Source: Methylonatrum sp040877625 (GTDB lineage: Bacteria; Pseudomonadota; Gammaproteobacteria; Nitrococcales; Aquisalimonadaceae). Taken from it: DNA of 64,000 nt. Every line of letters begins with the position of its first letter. Position 1 is the stretch's first letter. The notes beneath the pieces are model-generated. The model saw only the letters and a list, made by a program, of their open reading frames with translations, had not been told where the DNA came from and did not search any database. Where the stretch lies: the NCBI GenBank assembly GCA_040877625.1, contig JBBDNK010000002.1, positions 62,001 through 126,000 on the forward strand, in the 5' to 3' direction. Positions 14,575 through 23,224 of this stretch are shown piece after piece. The position numbers and the translations under genes are program-made.

Positions 14575-17106
14575 ATGAGAAAATTCGCATTTCTGGTCAT
14601 CTCGGCCCTGTTCGCCGTGGTTGCAGTCATATTGCTGCTGCCGTTCGAGGAGCCCGGGACGGAACGGTTCCCCACGCGATCGGCGGGTGACGGCGGCAGT
14701 GAGGCCATTGCCGACCGGCGTGGCGCGCTGGTCGACCAGATCGTGTTCACCCAGGAATCCGACGCCGGCAAGGTCACCGGTATGATCGAGTCCGGCTCCC
14801 ATCATGTGTTCGCCCAGGGTGTTACCAATCCGACTGTCTTTCGCCGGCTTCGCGATTCCGGGCAGGCGGCGCACGATCTCTCCTACGGCTTTTCCATGGA
14901 ACTGACCATCAATCCGGCGGGGCCGCATTTTTCCAATGGTGAGCTCAATCCGTTTCATGTGCCGGAAATCCGCGAGGCGCTGAACCGCCTCATTGACCGC
15001 CGTTACGTGGCCGAGGAGCTTTACGGCGGCCTGGCCGTGCCACGGTTCCTGCCGATCAATACCGCCTTTCCCGACTATGCGCGTCTTGCCGATGTGGCGC
15101 GGGCACTGGAGCTGCGCTACCGGCACGATCCGCAAGGCGCCGAGCGCGTTATCCACCGGCAGATGGAAAAACTCGGAGCGGTCAGGGAAGGCGGCGACTG
15201 GATGTACGAGGGCCGGCGGGTCCGCGTGAGCGTTCTGATTCGCAGTGAGGATGCCCGCAAGCGGGTCGGTGACTATGTAGCCAACCTGATGGAGGATCTG
15301 GGTTTTGCCGTTGAGCGTCTGTACCGCACTGCCGAGGAGGCGTCGCGGATCTGGATTGCCGGCGACCCTGCCGCCGGCCGCTGGCACATCTACACCGGCG
15401 GCTGGATTTCCACCACCATCAACCGCGACCTGGCCGAGAATTTCAGTTTCTACTACACGCCGAGGGGGCGGCCGGAACCGCTATGGCAGGCGTACCGGCC
15501 GGCGCCGGAACTCGATGCCGTTGCCGAGCGGCTGCAGCGCCGTGATTACGCGACCTGGGACGAGCGCCAGCAGTTGATGGCGCGGGCCCTGGAACTGGCC
15601 ATGGAAGACTCCGTGCGCGTCTGGGTGGTGGACCAGCTCAATGTCGCGCCGCGTGCCCGCAACGTCGAGCTCGCCGTGGATCTCGCTGGCGGCGTGGCCG
15701 GATCAAGGCTATGGCCGTACACCATCCGCTTCCGCGATCGGCTGGGCGGCAACCTGGTATTCGCGGTGCCCGGCCTGTTGACCGAGCCGTGGAACCCGGT
15801 GGCGGGCAGCAACTGGGTGTTCGACACGCTGATCATGCGGGCGCTGGATGACACCGAACTGGTTCCCGACCCCTTTACCGGTCTGTTCTGGCCGCAGCGA
15901 ATCGCGTCTGCCGAAGTGACGGTGCAGGATGACGTGCCGGTGGGTCGCACGCACGACTGGCTGACGGTGGAGACCGCGGCGGAGATTCAGGTGCCCGGGG
16001 ATACCTGGATCGACTGGGATGCCGATGACCGCCGCTTCGTCACCGTGGCGGAAAAGCACCCGGACGGCATCACCGCACGGACGCGCACGCTGGTACGCTA
16101 TCAGGACGGTTATCTGGATCGGTACTGGCATGACGGCTCCAGGGTGTCGCTGGCGGACGTGGTGTTGCCGTGGATCCTCACCTTCGAGCGCGCCAGCGAA
16201 GGCAGCCGGCTGTTCGATCCCAGCCACGCGCCCGGGTTCGAGGTTTTTCAGCGCCACTTCCGCGGTTGGCGGATCGTCTCCCGCGCGCCGCTGGTGATCG
16301 AGATCTACAGTGACCAGATTTATCCCGATGCGGAAGCCATTGTTGCCGCGCGAACACCGACTGTCTCCCCCTGGCACACCCTGGCCCTGGGGATACGGGC
16401 TGAATCCGTCGGCGATCTGGCATTCTCGTCGAACCGGGCGGACCGTCTGCAGGTGGACTGGATGAGCCTGGTGGCGGGGCCGAGCCTGCGTATTCTGGAG
16501 CGGCACCTGCAAACAGCCGCGGAGCAGGCTTACGTTCCCTACGAGAAGGTGCTCGGCGGGTTCATGCGGGAGGGGGAGGTCGCGGAGCGCTACCGCCGGC
16601 TCGATGACTGGCGGGCACGGCGCGGCCATTTCTGGGTTGGAGACGGCCCCTTTTACCTGCATTCGGTGCATCCCGTGGAGCGCACCGTCGTCCTGCGCCG
16701 TTACGAGGATTTCCCCGATCCTGCCGACAAATGGCTGCGCTTTACGCGCCCGGAGATTCCCGAGCTGGATCTCGACGGCCCCATGGTGGTGGAGGCCGGC
16801 GAGCCCGCGACCTTCAACCTGCGCGTCACCTTCGAGGGCGAGGCCTACCCGATCGAGGCGATCGATACCGTGCAGTACCTGCTGTTCGACAGTTCCGGCG
16901 AACTGGCGCTCAAGGGCGCGGCTGCAAATGGGAGCGACGGGCGCTGGCGCATTCACCTGCGCGAGGAGCAACTGGCTGAACTGGGCACGGGTGCCAACAG
17001 CCTCGAACTGGCAGTGACCTCGAAGCGGGTGGCATTGCCCGCGTTCGCCTCGCACGCCTTCGCCACCATACCGCGCCGCAGGGCGGCCGCCGGGAGCGCG
17101 CGATGA
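14575..17106 (+). CDS. Membrane-anchored peptide-type ABC substrate-binding protein, apparently permuted
   Basis: An 843-residue family 5 (oligopeptide) binding protein, much longer than the usual 520-600. An N-terminal helix (residues 5-23) without a lipobox anchors it. The order of parts is odd. Residues about 52-390 resemble the second half of normal family 5 proteins (VDQIVFTQESDAGKVTGMIE, then EIREALNRLIDRRYVAEELY). Residues about 392-700 resemble the first half (GNLVFAVPGLLTEPWNP, WHDGSRVSLADVV near 517, and GDGPFYLHSV near 688). About 100 beta-rich residues follow. This suggests circular permutation. It is the first gene of a five-gene operon; its stop overlaps the permease start. The substrate is unknown; peptides or other oligomers are likely. 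Confidence 0.85.
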   Translation: MRKFAFLVISALFAVVAVILLLPFEEPGTERFPTRSAGDGGSEAIADRRGALVDQIVFTQESDAGKVTGMIESGSHHVFAQGVTNPTVFRRLRDSGQAAHDLSYGFSMELTINPAGPHFSNGELNPFHVPEIREALNRLIDRRYVAEELYGGLAVPRFLPINTAFPDYARLADVARALELRYRHDPQGAERVIHRQMEKLGAVREGGDWMYEGRRVRVSVLIRSEDARKRVGDYVANLMEDLGFAVERLYRTAEEASRIWIAGDPAAGRWHIYTGGWISTTINRDLAENFSFYYTPRGRPEPLWQAYRPAPELDAVAERLQRRDYATWDERQQLMARALELAMEDSVRVWVVDQLNVAPRARNVELAVDLAGGVAGSRLWPYTIRFRDRLGGNLVFAVPGLLTEPWNPVAGSNWVFDTLIMRALDDTELVPDPFTGLFWPQRIASAEVTVQDDVPVGRTHDWLTVETAAEIQVPGDTWIDWDADDRRFVTVAEKHPDGITARTRTLVRYQDGYLDRYWHDGSRVSLADVVLPWILTFERASEGSRLFDPSHAPGFEVFQRHFRGWRIVSRAPLVIEIYSDQIYPDAEAIVAARTPTVSPWHTLALGIRAESVGDLAFSSNRADRLQVDWMSLVAGPSLRILERHLQTAAEQAYVPYEKVLGGFMREGEVAERYRRLDDWRARRGHFWVGDGPFYLHSVHPVERTVVLRRYEDFPDPADKWLRFTRPEIPELDLDGPMVVEAGEPATFNLRVTFEGEAYPIEAIDTVQYLLFDSSGELALKGAAANGSDGRWRIHLREEQLAELGTGANSLELAVTSKRVALPAFASHAFATIPRRRAAAGSAR

Positions 17107-18218
17107 ATCCACGCAGCGGCAGCGCGATGTCGAGGCCGGGCATGCTGCGTGATGCCAGCCGCCTCGCCGTGTTTACCGTAAAGCGGTTGTTCGCCCTGTT
17201 CCTCACCGTGCTGGTCGGGGTGTACCTGACCATCATCATTGCCAACATGGGGGGGCAGGTGGATGAGTTGCGCATGGTGCAGATCCGCAGCACCGTGGCG
17301 GAACAGGTGCGGGCCGATCCGGCGTTCTTCGATCTTCCCGCCGCCGAGCGCAATGAACTTATCGAAAGGCGGGTACAACTGGATGTCGAGAGGCTGCGGC
17401 TGGATCAGCCCTTCATCCTGCGCAGTTTCGATTATCTCTATCAGGCCATCCGCCTGGATCTCGGCCGGGCCGAGCATATGCACAGCGATGCCGGCGCGCG
17501 GGAAGTGTACCGGATCATCGTCGAGCGTCTGCCGGCCACGCTGCTGCTGTTCGGCACCGCCAATCTGCTGGTGTTCTTCGTCTCGGTGTTCATGGCGCTG
17601 GCGCTTTCACGCCGTTATGGCAGTTGGCTGGACAGGGCGGTCATCGCGCTGGCGCCCAGCTCCGCCGCGCCGGCCTGGTTCTACGGCATTTTCCTGATCC
17701 TCATCTTTGCCTTTCTGGCGCCGCTGCTGCCCGCCGGCGGTATGGTGCGGGTGCCGCCGCCGGAGGGCACCCTGGCCTACGCGGCGAGTGTGCTGAGGCA
17801 CATGATCCTGCCGGTAACGGCGATGTTCTTTTCATCCATCTTCATCTCCATCTATTCCTGGCGGACCTTTTTCCTCATCCATTCCAGCGAGGATTACGTG
17901 GAGATGGCGCGGGCCAAAGGGCTGCCTCCGGGGCAGATCGAGCGGCGTTACATCCTGCGGCCGACGCTGTCGCCGATCATCACCAGCTTCGCGTTGATGC
18001 TGATCGGTCTGTGGAGTGGTGCCATCATTCTGGAGCAGGTCTTCAACTGGCCCGGTCTGGGGACGCTGCTGTTCCAGGCCATCGGCCACCGGGACACGCC
18101 CGTGATCATCGGCTCGGTGGTGATCTTCGCCTATCTGCTGGCAATCACCGTGTTCCTGCTCGATATTCTGTACGCCGTGCTGGATCCGCGCGTGCGCATC
18201 GAGGGAGGCCGCTCATGA
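17103..18218 (+). CDS. ABC transporter permease (DppB type)
   Basis: A 371-residue inner-membrane permease. The first helix (about residues 20-48) is followed by an unusually charged periplasmic segment of about 85 residues (DELRMVQIRSTVAEQVRADP and on) before the core. The EAA loop that docks the ATPase is visible as YVEMARAKGLPPGQIERRYI, and RPTLSPIITSFALMLIGLWSGA and EQVFNWPGLGTLLFQAI are typical of DppB/OppB. It begins with an ATGA overlap with the binding-protein gene and ends with the same overlap to the second permease. Confidence 0.92.
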   Translation: MNPRSGSAMSRPGMLRDASRLAVFTVKRLFALFLTVLVGVYLTIIIANMGGQVDELRMVQIRSTVAEQVRADPAFFDLPAAERNELIERRVQLDVERLRLDQPFILRSFDYLYQAIRLDLGRAEHMHSDAGAREVYRIIVERLPATLLLFGTANLLVFFVSVFMALALSRRYGSWLDRAVIALAPSSAAPAWFYGIFLILIFAFLAPLLPAGGMVRVPPPEGTLAYAASVLRHMILPVTAMFFSSIFISIYSWRTFFLIHSSEDYVEMARAKGLPPGQIERRYILRPTLSPIITSFALMLIGLWSGAIILEQVFNWPGLGTLLFQAIGHRDTPVIIGSVVIFAYLLAITVFLLDILYAVLDPRVRIEGGRS

Positions 18219-19549
18219 GCCCCTGGCGCGAGGGCTTCAGGCAACTCCGTCGCTATCCCTCCGCCGTCGTCGGGCTGGCACTGATCGCGGCACTGGTCGC
18301 GCTGTCCATCTATACGGTCATCGCCATCCCCTACGGTCAGGCGCTCGAGTTATGGCGGGGCGGCGATCAATGGCGAATGCATCCGGTCAATGCGCGTCCG
18401 GTCTGGGTCGACCGCATCACCGGTGGCGATCTGCCGCAAACCCGGATCGTCTCCAGCCGCGAGGCGGAGATAGAGGAGCAACCCTTCGAAGGCGGCAGTC
18501 AGATCAGCATGGTGCTGGGCTTCGATTACCGGCACACGGCCTTCCCCAGCGAGATCAACCTGTTTCTGTCATCGGACTTCGCAGAGCGTCAGCCCTTTGT
18601 AAGACTGGTCTGGGAAACGCCCGATGGGCGCGAGATCCCCCTGGGCGGACGGCGGATTTCCGGCAACGAACGTATCTCCATATCGCAGGACTGGACGCTG
18701 GAGCGTCGTCTCGGCGAGGTGCCGCACGTCGGTCTGCTGGCCGCCGCCGATCGCGCCACGGGGCCGCCCCGGGTGCAGCAGGGGCGGTACCAGCTGCGCC
18801 TGGATGCGATCGTCTTCGAGGAGGGCGCCGGGCTGGAGGCGGACCTGGTGGTCTACGGCCGCGCCCACGGCATTGCCGGCACCGACCACCAGCGCCGTGA
18901 CCTCATGGTGGCGCTGCTGTGGGGCACGCCGGTGGCGCTGGCGTTCGGCCTGCTGGCGGCGGTGGGCACGACCATCACCACCCTGGTGATCGCCGCCGCC
19001 GGCGTGTGGTTCGGTGGCTGGGTGGACGCGGTGATCCAGCGTCTGACCGAGATCAACATCATCCTGCCGATGCTGCCCATTCTGGTGATGGTCGGTGCGC
19101 TCTATTCCACCAGTATCTGGGTCATGCTTGGCGTGGTGATCGTGCTGGGCATCTTCAGCGCCGGCATCAAGATGTACCGTGCCATGTTGCTGCCCATCCG
19201 CCACGCACCTTATATCGAAGCCGCCAGAGCCTATGGAGCCGGCAATGCGCGGATCATCCTGCGCTACATGATCCCGCGCATACTGCCGGTGCTGATACCC
19301 ACCTTTGTCACCCTGATTCCCACCTTCGTCTTCCTGGAGGCCTCGCTGGCGCTGCTGGGGCTGGGCGACCCGGTACTGCCGACCTGGGGCAAGGTGATGA
19401 ATGATGCCCAGGCGCAGAGTGCCCTCTACCACGGTTTCTACTACTGGGTGCTGTCGCCGGCGGTGCTGCTCATGGTGACCGGGCTCGGCTTTGCCATGCT
19501 CGGCTTCGCGCTGGACCGGGTGTTCAATCCGCGGCTGAGGACCTTGTAG
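18215..19549 (+). CDS. ABC transporter permease (DppC type) with large periplasmic insert
   Basis: A 444-residue permease beginning at ATG 18215, which overlaps the previous stop by ATGA. The frame remains open far upstream within the previous gene, but that stretch has no family character. The first helix (about 18-38) is followed by an insert of about 190 mostly beta-predicted residues, absent from ordinary DppC (280-300 residues). Then GTDHQRRDLMVALLWGTPVA, the standard DppC core, appears, with EAA loop YIEAARAYGAGNARIILRYM. The insert probably faces the periplasm and may bind the oversized substrate-binding protein. Confidence 0.9.
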   Translation: MSPWREGFRQLRRYPSAVVGLALIAALVALSIYTVIAIPYGQALELWRGGDQWRMHPVNARPVWVDRITGGDLPQTRIVSSREAEIEEQPFEGGSQISMVLGFDYRHTAFPSEINLFLSSDFAERQPFVRLVWETPDGREIPLGGRRISGNERISISQDWTLERRLGEVPHVGLLAAADRATGPPRVQQGRYQLRLDAIVFEEGAGLEADLVVYGRAHGIAGTDHQRRDLMVALLWGTPVALAFGLLAAVGTTITTLVIAAAGVWFGGWVDAVIQRLTEINIILPMLPILVMVGALYSTSIWVMLGVVIVLGIFSAGIKMYRAMLLPIRHAPYIEAARAYGAGNARIILRYMIPRILPVLIPTFVTLIPTFVFLEASLALLGLGDPVLPTWGKVMNDAQAQSALYHGFYYWVLSPAVLLMVTGLGFAMLGFALDRVFNPRLRTL

Positions 19550-19552
19550 CCG

Positions 19553-20527
19553 ATGACCGGACAACCCTTGCTACAGGTACAGGATCTGCGCGTGCAGTAC
19601 CGCACCGACCGGGGCATGGTGCGGGCGGTGGACGGTGTCAGCTTCGACGTCCGCCGCAACGAGGCGCTGGTGATTCTCGGCGAGAGCGGCTGCGGCAAGA
19701 GCTCGCTTGCGAAGGCGCTGCTGCGGGTTCTGCCGCGCAACGTCGGGCACTTTTCCGGCGGCGTGCTGCTGGACGGCATCGACACCATGGCATACAACGA
19801 GGAGCGCTTCCGGCGCGAGGTGCGCTGGACGCGTATCTCACTGGTGATGCAGGCGGCGATGAACGCGCTCAACCCGGTGGTACGGGTGGGCGAGCAGGTG
19901 GCGGAGCCGCTGCGCGTGCACCGTGGCTGGTCACGGCAACGCGCCATGCAGCGAGCGGCGGAGGTATTCGCCCTGGTGGGCATCTCGGCGGATTTTCTGC
20001 AGCGCTTTCCGTTCGAGCTCTCCGGCGGCATGCGTCAACGCGTGGTGCTGGCCATGGCCCTGGTCACCGAACCGGATCTGGTCATCATGGACGAGCCGAC
20101 CTCGGCCCTGGACGTGCTTACCCAGGCAAGCATCATGAACGTGCTCAAGCAAATCAAACGCGAGTTGGGCACCAGCTTCGTGCTCATCACGCATGACGTT
20201 GCCACCTCCAGCGAAATTGCCGACCGGGTGGCGCTGATGTACGCCGGACAGATTGCCGAGGTGGCCGATGCCGGTGATTTTTTCCGTACACCGGCCCATC
20301 CCTACTCGAAGCTGCTGATGGCCAGTGTGCCGAGGCTGCATCAGCAGGAACGACCGGAGTACATTCCGGGTGAGCCGCCGAATCTTCTCAACCCGCCAGC
20401 CGGTTGCCGATTCGCCGAGCGTTGCCCACGCCGTTTCGAGCGCTGCGCCGAAGACCCGCAGCCGTTCGCTCTGAGCGGGCGGCGGCAGGTGCGCTGCTGG
20501 CTTTTTGCATCGGGGGACGGCGCATGA
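19553..20527 (+). CDS. Peptide ABC transporter ATPase (DppD type)
   Basis: A 324-residue ATPase with Walker A GESGCGKSS, signature LSGGMRQRV, Walker B LVIMDEPTSALD and switch His in ITHDVA. The C-terminal extension LNPPAGCRFAERCPRRFERC is the cysteine-rich oligopeptide/nickel ATPase tail, which can hold an iron-sulfur cluster in some members. It lies three bases after the second permease and overlaps the next ATPase by ATGA. Confidence 0.94.
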   Translation: MTGQPLLQVQDLRVQYRTDRGMVRAVDGVSFDVRRNEALVILGESGCGKSSLAKALLRVLPRNVGHFSGGVLLDGIDTMAYNEERFRREVRWTRISLVMQAAMNALNPVVRVGEQVAEPLRVHRGWSRQRAMQRAAEVFALVGISADFLQRFPFELSGGMRQRVVLAMALVTEPDLVIMDEPTSALDVLTQASIMNVLKQIKRELGTSFVLITHDVATSSEIADRVALMYAGQIAEVADAGDFFRTPAHPYSKLLMASVPRLHQQERPEYIPGEPPNLLNPPAGCRFAERCPRRFERCAEDPQPFALSGRRQVRCWLFASGDGA

Positions 20528-21537
20528 GTACATCGGTTACGGCCACGCCGCCGGTGGCGACCGGCGAAGCACTGCTGTCCGCGCGTGATCTGCACACCTG
20601 GTTCGAGCTGCGCCAGTGGGGGATTCTGCGCGTCGGGTTTGTGCGCGCGGTGGATGGCGTGAACTTCGAGCTCAGGCGGGGCGAAGCAGTAGCCTTCGTC
20701 GGCGAGAGTGGCTGCGGCAAGAGTTCACTGGCCAGAACATTGCTTGGCCTGCATCGGCCGACCCGGGGCGATGTCATGGTTGACGGATTATCGCTGGGCG
20801 CGCTGAAAGGGCCGGAGCTGAAGGCGCACCGAGCCCGTGTCGGTTACGTGCAGCAGGATCCCTACGGCGCATTGCCGCCGTTCATGGATGTGCGGCGGAT
20901 TCTGAGTGAGCCGTTGATCATCCACGGCGTCCGCGACCGGGCGGAGCGGGATCGGCGGGTGCGCGAGGTGCTCGAGGAGGTGCGGCTGGCACCGGCCGAG
21001 GAGTATCTGCGCAAGTTCCCGCACATGCTGAGCGGGGGGCAGCAGCAGCGGGTGGTGATTGCCCGGGCGCTGGTGCTGGAGCCGACCATGATCATCGCCG
21101 ACGAGCCGGTGTCCATGCTCGATGCCTCGGTGCGGGTGGAGATTCTGAGCCTGCTGCGGCAGATCCAGGCCAGGCGCGAGCTGACGCTGGCGTTCATCAC
21201 CCATGATCTGTCCACGGTAAGGCATTTCGCCGAGCGGATTTTCGTGATGTACGCGGGCAGAATCGTCGAGACCGCCGAAGTGAACGAACTGCTGAACAAG
21301 CCGCAGCACCCTTACACCCAGGCATTGCTGGCCGCCATTGCCGATCCTGATCCGGATAACGCCCTGCACCCGCGGGATGTGCCCGGCGGCGAACCACCCA
21401 GCCTGCTTAATCCGCCGAGTGGCTGCCGATTCCATCCGCGTTGTCCGCATGCCATCAAAGGCGTGTGCGATGTGGACGATCCTCCCGATTTCGAGCCCCG
21501 TGCCGGACACTATTCCGCCTGCTGGCTGCATCGCTGA
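20524..21537 (+). CDS. Peptide ABC transporter ATPase (DppF type)
   Basis: A 337-residue partner ATPase. It has Walker A GESGCGKSS, signature LSGGQQQRV, Walker B MIIADEPVSMLD and FITHDL, and the cysteine-containing tail LNPPSGCRFHPRCPHAIKGVC. The start at ATG 20524 overlaps the previous gene by four bases; the frame is open upstream but without similarity. It completes the operon (binding protein, two permeases, two ATPases). No terminator hairpin follows directly; a repeat-rich spacer begins about 45 bases later. Confidence 0.94.
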   Translation: MSTSVTATPPVATGEALLSARDLHTWFELRQWGILRVGFVRAVDGVNFELRRGEAVAFVGESGCGKSSLARTLLGLHRPTRGDVMVDGLSLGALKGPELKAHRARVGYVQQDPYGALPPFMDVRRILSEPLIIHGVRDRAERDRRVREVLEEVRLAPAEEYLRKFPHMLSGGQQQRVVIARALVLEPTMIIADEPVSMLDASVRVEILSLLRQIQARRELTLAFITHDLSTVRHFAERIFVMYAGRIVETAEVNELLNKPQHPYTQALLAAIADPDPDNALHPRDVPGGEPPSLLNPPSGCRFHPRCPHAIKGVCDVDDPPDFEPRAGHYSACWLHR

Positions 21538-21582
21538 GGGTTTGGTTGCGGCTTCGATCCGGCCACGGCGGAGTCTGAGGTA

Positions 21583-21603
21583 GGGGTAGGGGTAGGGGTA
21601 GGG
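21583..21603 (+). repeat. GGGGTA tandem tract, potential G-quadruplex
   Basis: Three GGGG runs and a final GGG, separated by TA, form a telomere-like short tandem repeat abutting the first GTAG palindrome. Four G-runs with 2-base loops satisfy the usual quadruplex pattern on the plus strand. It sits downstream of the ABC operon, where it could influence transcript ends. It may equally be a slippage product of the adjoining repeat. Confidence 0.7.
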
Positions 21604-21628
21604 CGGAAAAGCGCAGCGCCTTCCGCCG
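21598..21628 (+). repeat. REP-like GTAG palindrome, copy 1
   Basis: A 31-base element beginning GTAGGGCGGAAAAGCGC and ending CCTTCCGCCG. Its own arms (GGCGGAA/TTCCGCC) form an imperfect stem, and it carries the 5' GTAG typical of REP sequences mobilised by RAYT transposases. It is an exact reverse complement of the copy at 21686-21716, so the pair makes a BIME-like double element. Confidence 0.75.
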
Positions 21629-21685
21629 AATGCCAGCGTTCGATCATGTTGTTCTCGCGCCGGTGGCTTTGCCGAGGTCCTCATA

Positions 21686-21716
21686 CGGCGGAAGGCGCTG
21701 CGCTTTTCCGCCCTAC
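21686..21716 (-). repeat. REP-like GTAG palindrome, copy 2 (inverted)
   Basis: An exact 31-base reverse complement of 21598-21628, 57 bases away. The two could pair as a long hairpin in RNA, making a strong barrier downstream of the ABC operon. The remainder of 21538-21827 shows no gene I can support. Confidence 0.75.
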
Positions 21717-21827
21717 GGTGCGACGGTGCCGCCTCGTCGTTCAGTGTCTCCCCCGTCTTCCTTCCCGTTGGTTCGTTGAGTAAATCCCTGCTCCACGGCT
21801 CTCCTTATGTACAACTCCGCATATATG

Positions 21828-21861
21828 ATTGTTGACATTTTTGTAATTAAAAATGTAGTCT
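21828..21861 (+). promoter_or_regulatory. Promoter P1 with shared ATTGTTGACA box, CoA-transferase operon
   Basis: ATTGTTGACA (21828-21837) contains a consensus TTGACA -35, followed by an AT-rich 18-base spacer and TAGTCT (21856-21861). The same ten bases, and TG before them, recur at 36314-36325, and the ten-mer also at 29569. It lies about 47 bases upstream of the CoA-transferase start. Binding by one of the two GntR regulators in the island is inferred. Confidence 0.6.
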
Positions 21862-21907
21862 GGATTCAGTTTCATAAGCTGCGTGAAGCAGCAGAGGGGG
21901 AGTGATC

Positions 21908-23185
21908 GTGTCTACGACGAATGGGGCCGAGCCTCGGTCTGGAAATCCCATGGGGCCGTTGATCGGTTGCCGGGTGGTGGAGCTGGGGTCGACTGTTGCG
22001 GGGCCATTCTGTGCGCGCCTGCTTGCCGATTTCGGCGCCGACGTGATCAAGGTGGAGCAGAAGGAGGGCGATGCCGTTCGCTCCATGGGCAAGCGGAAAA
22101 GCGGTCGCTCGCTTTACGGCGCCTCCATCCTCAGAAACAAACGCATCGTGTCCATCGACCTGCGCGTGCCGGAGGGGCGGGAGCTTGCCCGCAAGCTCTG
22201 CGAGAAGGCCGATATCGTCGTGGAGAACTTCCGGCCGGGCACCCTGGAGCGCTGGGGGCTGGGGTACGAAGAGCTTAGCGCGGTCAATCCGGGCCTTATC
22301 CTGGTGCGCATCAGCGGCTACGGTCAGGATGGCCCATACAGTCAGCGCCCTGGATACGGCGTGGTCTGCGAGGCGGTTAGCGGCCTGCGCGAGATTACCG
22401 GTGATCCTGACCGACCGCCGGCGCGGGTGGCTGTCTCCGTCACCGATTACATTACCGGGCTGTACGCCGCGTTCGCCGCTTCGCTGGCGCTGATTGACCG
22501 CCAGCGTACCGGGCGTGGCCAGGTGATCGACGCGGCGTTGTATGAATCCGCCTTCAGCTTCATGGAGCCGCACATTCCCGCCTTTCAGCAGCTCGGTTAT
22601 ATCGCCCGCAGGTCCGGCTCGCGGCTGCCCAATCACACGCCGAATTCGCTGTACCCCACGGCGGATGATCGGCACATTCATATCACGGCCGGTTCTCAGG
22701 CCGTTTTCAAGCGCTTCGTCAAGGCGATGGGCAGGCCGGAACTGCTTGATGATCCGCGCTTTGCCACGGCGACGGCACGTTCCCGGCACGAGGATGAGAT
22801 GGACGCCGCGGTTGCCGAGTGGACACAGACACTGTCGGTCGAGGCGCTGGAAGAACTGCTGAATGAAGCCGCCGTGCCGGCATCGCGTATCTACACCATG
22901 GCAGACATCTTCTCCGACCCGCATTACAGCGCGCGTGGAATGCTGGCAATGCCGGAAGATCCCGTACTTGGGCCGGTGGCAATGGCCGACGTCGTGCCCC
23001 GGCTGTCGCGCACGCCCGGCGCCGTGCGTTGGCCCGGCCGGGAGATTGGCGAGGATACGGCCGCGGTGCTTGCCGATGAACTGGGGCTGAGCGCGGCGGA
23101 AATTGAAGCGCTGTCGGCGGCCGAGGTGATCTATGACGTGGCGCGGACGCAGGCGCCGGAAGAGCGCGGTTCGGCGCAGCGTTGA
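21908..23185 (+). CDS. Class III (CaiB/BaiF) acyl-CoA transferase
   Basis: A 425-residue family III CoA-transferase that would move CoA between carboxylic acids. It opens with LIGCRVVELGSTVAGPFCARLLADFGADVIKVE, the family N-terminal Rossmann part. Motifs include VVENFRPGTLERWGL, RISGYGQDGPYSQRPGY and the nucleophilic Asp region SVTDYITGLYAA (Asp180). GTG 21908 is preferred over GTG 21902 because AGAGGGGGA then lies about seven bases upstream. It is the first gene of an operon with a biotin carboxylase system, suggesting that it makes the CoA thioester that is then carboxylated or decarboxylated. The acid is not identifiable. Confidence 0.92.
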   Translation: MSTTNGAEPRSGNPMGPLIGCRVVELGSTVAGPFCARLLADFGADVIKVEQKEGDAVRSMGKRKSGRSLYGASILRNKRIVSIDLRVPEGRELARKLCEKADIVVENFRPGTLERWGLGYEELSAVNPGLILVRISGYGQDGPYSQRPGYGVVCEAVSGLREITGDPDRPPARVAVSVTDYITGLYAAFAASLALIDRQRTGRGQVIDAALYESAFSFMEPHIPAFQQLGYIARRSGSRLPNHTPNSLYPTADDRHIHITAGSQAVFKRFVKAMGRPELLDDPRFATATARSRHEDEMDAAVAEWTQTLSVEALEELLNEAAVPASRIYTMADIFSDPHYSARGMLAMPEDPVLGPVAMADVVPRLSRTPGAVRWPGREIGEDTAAVLADELGLSAAEIEALSAAEVIYDVARTQAPEERGSAQR

Positions 23186-23224
23186 ACCTGACGGCGAAAT
23201 CGATTCAGTAGCGGAGAGCCAGGC

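Noticed and set aside
15709..17112. A 467-codon minus-strand frame opposite the peptide-binding protein
   Set aside because: No motifs, no ribosome site, and the plus strand carries a convincing binding protein.
21583..21603. Telomere or CRISPR-like reading of the GGGGTA repeat
   Set aside because: Only about four units without spacers, internal to a chromosome-like gene arrangement; a local microsatellite or quadruplex explains it.
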